DNA of 64,000 nt. Source: Undaria pinnatifida (taxonomy: Eukaryota > Sar > Phaeophyceae > Laminariales > Alariaceae). Of the stretch, positions 57,961-64,000 are shown one piece after another. The position numbers were made by a program, and so were the translations under genes. How positions within the stretch are numbered: the first letter of the stretch is position 1; each line of letters begins with the position of its first letter. The notes under the pieces were generated by a model, which searched no databases, was not told where the DNA came from, and worked only from the letters and a program-made list of their open reading frames with translations. Location of the stretch: positions 8,546,767 to 8,610,766 of the forward strand of contig JABAKD010000023.1 of NCBI GenBank assembly GCA_012845835.1, in the 5' to 3' direction.

Positions 57961-59150
57961 ATTTACTGGTGGTAAACGGTACGAGGTAGGTCATTGACAA
58001 TATCGACCCTGAACTCGTCGAACTCACAGCTGACGTCCTCACAACAGTTGTGTATAATATCACCGGGGGGGAAATTTCAGTTGCTGTCATTTTCACAAAC
58101 TGTGACGACTACTCGAGTTGTTTGACCGTGGTTTGTGCGCGGTTTTTCCGAATTTTAGCAGTCTGCTCCATATGTTGTTAAATAATATATTGTTTGCTTG
58201 CGATTATGATCGGGTACATAGGTTGGACAAATACAAGGTTGTGTTTTGCGGGGCACATACAAATCATACGCTGGGTATTTACCCCTGGTATTATCTATCG
58301 TAGTAAGAATTTTTGTAAGCTCTGTAGGACATTCATACCCGTACCCGGGACGTTTGGAAGTCCTGTACAAAATTCATACCTGTGTCCGGAATTTCTGGAA
58401 GTTCTGTACGCCCGTGGTCACAATACCCGCGGAACGGGCAATACAACATGATTTTTACCCGCGCAGAACATCTGGGATTTATTTGCGCCTGTGGGAGAGT
58501 ACCCGTTTTTTTTTTTATTCTGTAAGGCTTCCATACTCTTACCCGGCCCTTGTGTGACTCCTGTAAGACTGTGGCATGTGGCACAATACCCATGGTACGA
58601 GCGTAAACGTTTTTTGCAATACCCGGTGAGCCCTGGATTCGCCCACGCTCAATCCGAAGAGTGTATTCTGCATTTCGATGTCATGTTTCGTCAGCCACAT
58701 AAACCAAACAACGAATGCCGGTACGTATCATTCAACAACAGCAGTTAATGTTTCTTTCGTTCATAGGGCCACGTAATAGCGCCCTTGGCCACATGTTTAA
58801 ATCGAAAACGTTATTGGTTTATGGATTGAGTTGAATTCGATTCTATTTGGTTGAAAAAAACAAGCTTACGTTACGGGCGTACCCCCAATTTTGACTACCC
58901 GGTCTAAGTCAGTCGCACGAGTGACTCTGTAGCTCATTGACAAAACAAGTTAGGCGGTTCGTTTGCCATATCGAAGCTAACCATCCCATTAGGGATTCAT
59001 ATCGAAAATGTAAATTTGCAAGAAAACCTATGACCGCATGGAACAGGGAGTCACTCGCGCGAGTTATCCCGAGCTCATGATACATATGAAAATGTAACTT
59101 TCCGTAGAAAAGTGGTGCTCGTGGAGTCGTGAAAGCGATTTTCATTTAGC
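57961..59150. other. Flank of the copia element with repeated acccg words
   Basis: Words tacccg/acccgg recur about ten times at 58270-58640, with ggaagt(t/c)ctgta at 58356 and 58396. Related words occur left of the copia element (51352), so the element seems to have landed in this degenerate repeat. No gene recognised. Confidence 0.45.
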
Positions 59151-59199
59151 AGACGAATTATTGACGATGGTCTAGCGAGACGAACAAATAGGATAGCCA

Positions 59200-60850
59200 G
59201 ACAACAGCGACAGAAGATATGTCGCGCATGGCGGAGACTGTCGCCTGGAGCACAGGGGAGCGAGATGGCATACCCCCGTATATTCGAAAGGAGTCAATAG
59301 TTTCCATTTGAATTGAGCGACTTTCAGCATGGGGGACGCCAACTCGGGTAGGCCAGTCGGCGACGGACACGGCCATATCGGCAGGCATACCTTCAGCTAG
59401 CAGGAGACGGCGCCCACGGCATGGCATCCGCGACGAAAAACGCAATACCCCAGCCGACGGTTACCGCAGGCGTAAAGGCAAACGTCGAGCAGGCGGCTGA
59501 TCTCCCTACCTTCGTAGCGCTCCCCTCATGCAGCTCGTAGAGTACGAGATGAAGGCTGCTCCGCCGTTACGCAAGCAGGGGGTTGCTTCTCTGCGCTCAA
59601 AGTTGGAGCAGGTGAAAAACCTAGTCAAGGGGATTCGACGTCGCCACTTCAACACCGTGACGAGGCACTCCGTGAAGGTTTGACAACTGCTGCTGTATAA
59701 CATGAACATCGATCTGCACGAAGGCATGTTAAAAGCACTTGCGGTGCAGGGAGGCGGGCTCTACAAAAATCACACCTACGCTTCGCCAGCCCCCGGGACA
59801 CGGAATTCCATAACGACCCCCACAGAAAGAAAAAAACGGCACTGGCGGAGAAGGGCGACGTCGTTTGCACGCGGGTCGGGGTCGTCATCCTTGTTTTATT
59901 GAGAGAATCGCTTTTCGAGGTGCAAACGCAGTGCAGTACACAACATATCGTCTGAAGCAGAGTCCGGGCAACCGCCGCCGCAGCGGGGAGATAAACGCAG
60001 TTGCAGCAATAGTATCGCTCAATCGTTCCACTCAAGCATGCAGAACCCGCATGCGTCGGAGCAGCAAGTCAGACCAACCGAGAAAACCAATTTTCCGCTG
60101 ATCGCGGTGTAAAAAATGTCCAGAAAATCTGTCGTTGCGTGAGCACAGACTAAGGTTGCCGTATTTCGCAGACCAAAACGGCATCGGTGTCGCGGAAATC
60201 TTGCGCCAAAGCTCAGAACAACAGGCTTTGTGTGAGCAGTTGCGATGATTACTTTATCCCGCAAACCCAGAGGATGCCGGTGGCCCGGAACACTCACACT
60301 ATCGCACAGAACAGCAGGCATTGTGTGAGCAGAGACCAAGGTTCCATTATTTCGCAAACATACTTGCTATCGGTTGTGCGGAACTCTCACACCACAGCAC
60401 ACAACAGCAGGAGCAGATGGCCAGAACACACAACTTCCGTGCGAGTCGGAAATGATCGACCGCGTAAAAGGCTCAAACAAGAACGACTGTCCACCCGTGG
60501 AGTACAGCAGATACTCCACAGATGGAGAAAGCCCTCAAGTGGAGTATATGCACATATTAGAGCAGATCGAGGGGCCCCGAAGGCAAAGCCAGATAGGCCC
60601 GCCAGTACAGCAACTAAAAAATAGCCCGTTGCTACCAGTTGACGCGCGGAAGAGTGGCGGGTCAGCACGCTCACGGCTTCCCTATGGGGCGACGGGCAGT
60701 CGGAATGTACAGAACGCATGGTACAGCAGTGACAGGATCAAATAAGACAGACTTGGACAAGAAGGACTCCACTCACAAGAAAGAGATGAACTGCTATACA
60801 AGCTGGCTAACACTTGCACACCCATGATCCAAGAGAAACGACGACTCGTG
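59200..60850 (+). pseudogene. DIRS gag-like region
   Basis: No diagnostic domain. Segments such as ATKNAIPQPTVTAGVKANVE, then RSTQACRTRMRRSSKSDQ and a Q-rich repeat (SEQQALCEQ, TEQQALCEQ) lie in plus frames upstream of RT and in the position of gag. Several stops occur. Confidence 0.4.
60139..60425. repeat. ~92-bp tandem repeat, ~3 units
   Basis: gtgagcag-type starts at 60139, 60232 and 60324 (period 92-93 bp, near 31 codons), each containing ggaa-ctcacac or ggaaatcttg and cagaacaacaggc-like blocks. On the plus strand units read (S/T)EQQALCEQ. It lies in the gag-like region of the DIRS element. Confidence 0.7.
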
Positions 60851-60879
60851 CAAGACGTAGCCGGACTGATATAAGGGTC

Positions 60880-62640
60880 CATGATAGTACCACCGTTAGA
60901 CCCCGTACACATACAGCGTTACTTCGGAGACCTAAGGCTTCAGGGCGGTGAACGCGCTGGTCGAGATCGTCACAGGAAGGGTGCCGGTGAACGTAGTAAC
61001 GTCCAGAGCAGATCTCGAGCGCGGCAACCACAGCAGTGTCACCGAGCACTTGCAGGCAATAGAAGTACGGAAAATTATCAGGGTAGACGTCAGTCGCCGA
61101 AAATGCTTAATGATACAAAAACCAGGAGCGTACGAAATCCTCATTTTCAAAGTCTCTCCGCTGATGGCTGTCGAGACACACGAGGTTGGGCTAATCATTA
61201 ATGATTCTTTAGTATGCAGACCAGAGAGAAGAACGGGGCCTAAACAGAGACGCCGACCTCGATAACACCCCCCGATGCCTGTGCGCCGAAGCGCTACCCA
61301 AGTGCCTAGACGAACTCGTGACCTTGAAAAACAAATATCCCAGAACAGAGAATACTGATGGGCAAGGCGGATATGTCAGACGCTTTTGAAAGGCGCGAGT
61401 AGACCCTGTTAACGTCCACAAGTTTTGCTACACCGTTGGAGAGCTGGCAGTAATAAATTTTCGTTTGATGTTCAGATGGTCGGGATCTCCGTGGTTCTGG
61501 GGCGTGATGTCGGCGGCGGCCGTGCAGAAGCACACTGCAACACCACGATTGATTCAGTTCAGTTACCAGACGATGGAAAATCAATGATGGCTCACGTAAA
61601 GGTGGTGGAGTGATGTTGAGAAGATATTGAACCAGCACCAATACGGCCGGACGACGAAAGTCAGAACTCACGGTGGGGGGCGGTAGTTCGATCTATTCTT
61701 TACAGCCGTGTATGTCGACGAGTAACTAAACGTCAGGGTACATCACTCTGACGACGACGATTCAGCCTAAATTGTCCCTATCTCGCTAGGTTCGAATCAC
61801 GTGCGTTCGTTCAACCCGGGGCAGGGGGGCGTCACACCAATTCATGGACTGAGACACCACGATAGACGCGCTACCATTCACTGTCATCCTCCACACCCCG
61901 ATAATGTCGGGTCCGTGGGAAAAATATTGAAGCAGTACAGATATTGTTGTTCGAGAAACGGCCCCACAGCAGGAGGAAAGCGAAAAGAGGGACGTGCTTT
62001 GCATGACCCCGCAAGTTGTGGAACCTCACGTACGTAGTACGGGCTGGTAGGTAGTTCGTGTGAAATTTGCTGGGGCTGACCGGCGTTAGTAAAAGCCAAA
62101 ACCGTACTGGAAAACTCAGTAAAGAGTTTCACGCTGACATCCTCTGCCGGAAGTAAGCTATCGATGACAAGCTACTGCACGAAGGTGAGGCGCTTAGTGC
62201 TCCCTTCTGCACGGCTATGCAGCAACGCGAAAAAACAACACCACCTATCTGATGCCAGTTTCGAGGCAGTGGGCGGTTTTCACTTCAAGAGGAAGTTTTG
62301 GCCATACGACTTGCCAAAACATCCAACCGCAACGATACGGAAAACAGCCCATCGACGAGAGACTTATGACGATAAACGTATGAGAGTTGTTGGGCATGAT
62401 CGTGACTGAGTGGGTTATGCTCGACATGGTAGGAGACGGAACGGGCGCAAAGGGTGATCGAATTAAAATGCCTGGTGACGACACGGTAGCATTATCTTGG
62501 ATCTGGGGGCGGCCAGGGACAAACGAGCATGCTTGCTCTTGAGAATGCTCGGGCGTCTCGAAAACATGGGGGGATGGAATTTCACGGTGAAACACATTCC
62601 CGGCGTACGTACCACACTAGCGAATGCTATCTCCCGTTGA
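60880..62640 (+). pseudogene. DIRS reverse transcriptase and RNase H
   Basis: Plus-frame fragments: VDVSRRKCLMIQ, ILIFKVSPLMAVETH, IINDSLV, GKADMSDAFERR (61362-61397), VDPVNVHKFCYTVGELAVI then FRLMFRWSGSPWFWGVMSAA (about 61474-61520), all landmarks of DIRS-type RT. Further on DDTVALSWIWGRPGTNEHAC and ENMGGWNFTVKHIPGV (62561-62608) followed by LANAISR mark the RNase H end. Frame changes separate nearly every block. The YXDD-box stretch was not confidently located. Confidence 0.78.
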
Positions 62641-62949
62641 CCTCGTGTGATCCTGATGGGTAAGGTCAGACAGCTCACCAACTCGGACGACTGGTCGGAA
62701 CAAGACAAAGTGACGAGGCCGAAGGGGATTTTTAATACCGTACTACAGACAAAGAACATTCTCAGCAAGAACACGACGATTGCCTCTAGGGCACATTTAG
62801 CGGCGCACAACCCGGCTGACTTGCGTGCGTGAGGGTGTATGTTCCTTAGTCAACATACGGCATGTCCTTCTTTAGTGTCTGCTGTTCGCTTTTACTCTGT
62901 CTACGGTTCGCATACGCCCCGACAGGAACAGGAGACAACAGAAGAGGAC

Positions 62950-63960
62950 ACAGGGATGCGAGGTAGCGCGATCAGTTAAAACGCTCGCGTTCGGTTCAGT
63001 CAGGAAGAATACGCAGAAAACCACCTAGCGAAATGGAGCACCTGGGTATAAGAGAGACAACCGCAGGGAAAAGAAGCGTGGTTTGACACGCTTGCTGACC
63101 CCAAGGAAGTGTTGCCTGATATGCTCAGGTTTGTCGCGTCTTATTGTTTTGTGCACAACAATCGGCAGTCTATTGTCAAAGGATACTTGGCCGCAATCAA
63201 TTTCTTCCACAAAATGTTCGCAGAATGGGAGTTGCCTATGTCGGATGGCGTGATAGCAGCCGTTGGAAGCGAGATAGAACGGGCGCACGGCATGTCAAAG
63301 AAAAAAGCACAGGTTATATTACCGCTGTCGCTGTCACTGTTATCACAAGGCCGGCAGGCACTCGTAAGGATAGAAGACGGTGGACGTGCAATGTGGTTGG
63401 GACTCGCGGTGTCACGATATTTTCCGTCGTGCAGAGCGTCACAGGTGTGGGCATACACGGATGGGAAAGTTCACCTAGAGTGTTGAATGACTTGAGAGTG
63501 CCCGACGTTTGCGCGCGGAGTACAGGTTGAGTTCGGCAACAGATCGACCGCCACCTCAGTGCAGATCAGGTTTGTGACGTCGACGTGCGGTGTAAAAAAG
63601 CAGGGTGGACGATGACGAGTACGTAGTTGTCGAACGAAAGGGAGATGGGGGGGGTGTCGATGCGGGCCTTCAAACAACTACAGGAACTGCTCAACGTGCA
63701 TCGCCAGCCGCCAGGGGGGGTGCCACTAACCGTTCTTACCACGTCGCGTAGATGGAAAGTGTAGATGGAACGTTTTCACTAGGACGGAAGCGGTGACCGC
63801 ATTGCGGTTGATGGTAGGTTGCAGCGGTATAGACCCCATGCAGTTTGCGCTACACTCAGGAAGAATCGGGGGGGGGGGCATGTTAGCGGCGCAAGGTATA
63901 TCGAGGTTGTAAATCCAGCGGGCAGGAAGATGGAAGACTAGAACTGGATATCAAACGTAA
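62950..63960 (+). pseudogene. DIRS tyrosine recombinase
   Basis: The frame at 63109-63486 gives an N-terminal SAM-like/core-binding domain (FVHNNRQSIVKGYLAAINFF, MSKKKAQ, WLGLAVSRYFPSCRASQVWA). After frame changes, LHSGRIGG (63850-63873) provides the catalytic H-x-x-R-type motif, followed by LAAQGISRL, a stop, and IQRAGRWKTRTGY with the tyrosine region near 63.95 kb. The G-run at 63868-63877 is a likely slippage site. The protein would cut and join a circular DNA copy into the genome if intact. Confidence 0.75.
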
Positions 63961-64000
63961 GGAGCACCGGGAAAAGTCTGAGGTGGCCTCTGCAGCTCTC

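Larger units (their letters stand above)
59150..64000 (+). mobile_element. DIRS-like (tyrosine-recombinase) retroelement, decayed, runs off the window
   Basis: Plus-strand fragments in order: a gag-like region (59.2-60.85 kb), RT (60.9-61.6 kb), RNase H (about 62.4-62.65 kb) and a tyrosine recombinase (62.95-63.96 kb). The combination of RT plus tyrosine recombinase with no integrase or LTRs defines DIRS/Ngaro-type elements. Terminal repeats were not identified; the 3' end may lie beyond the window. Many frameshifts occur throughout. Confidence 0.82.

Noticed and set aside
60139-60425. Three-unit repeat considered as a CRISPR array
   Set aside because: Units are contiguous ~92-bp tandem repeats without unique spacers, and the context is eukaryotic.
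61785-61830. Second B-box-like word ggttcgaatcacg
   Set aside because: No matching A box or acceptor stem; it lies inside the DIRS remnant.

Overview
This is a gene-poor, repeat-dense stretch of nuclear eukaryotic DNA. The evidence is spliceosome-type exon borders, two types of non-LTR retrotransposon, a Ty1/copia element with both LTRs, a DIRS-type tyrosine-recombinase retroelement, and many decayed repeats. No intact long single-exon gene, rRNA, tRNA or CRISPR array is visible. The lineage is uncertain. Intron-rich Pmp-like (Chlamydia polymorphic-membrane-protein-like) beta-helix coils together with copia and DIRS elements would fit an algal or stramenopile-like genome, but this is a weak inference.

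The main structure is a large ancient direct duplication. Copy A runs from the window start to about 11.44 kb. Copy B runs from 16.75 to about 43.45 kb and is stretched by insertions: 1.3 kb at 19.3-20.6, about 14.2 kb at 21.6-35.9, and about 2.5 kb at 40.5-43.0. Copy A in turn has a 2.4 kb segment (378-2804) that B lacks. The minus strand of both copies carries the remains of one multi-exon gene. Its best-preserved parts are 84-bp exons in phase 1-1, each encoding one 28-residue coil with the GGA(I/V) and FxxN signatures of Pmp-type parallel beta-helix proteins. Other exons shared by the copies are a 126-bp exon, a 335/356-bp exon and a ~148-codon exon. Different exons are broken in different copies, so both appear to be decaying.

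Between and inside the copies lie a non-LTR retrotransposon remnant (15.1-16.3 kb, +), two opposed fragments of a second non-LTR family (23.4-25.8 kb, +; 30.6-32.3 kb, -), a 784/790-bp TIR element present in both copies (2.91 and 17.2 kb), and a recurrent repeat family with conserved ends and long poly-G/poly-C tracts (19.3-20.6, 21.9-23.1, 30.1, 40.7-42.7, 47.1-50.5 kb).

The right third of the window holds a 6.4 kb Ty1/copia element on the minus strand (51.5-58.0 kb). It has ~400-bp LTRs, a glutamine-rich Gag with two CCHC knuckles, protease, integrase, RT and RNase H, with several frameshifts and a nonsense codon. It is followed by a frameshifted DIRS-like element on the plus strand (about 59.2 kb to the window end) with RT, RNase H and tyrosine recombinase remnants. 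Bracketed repeat clusters (46.05 and 50.8 kb; TTTCGTACC-type motifs at 46.3-47.1 kb) surround the densest poly-C region.
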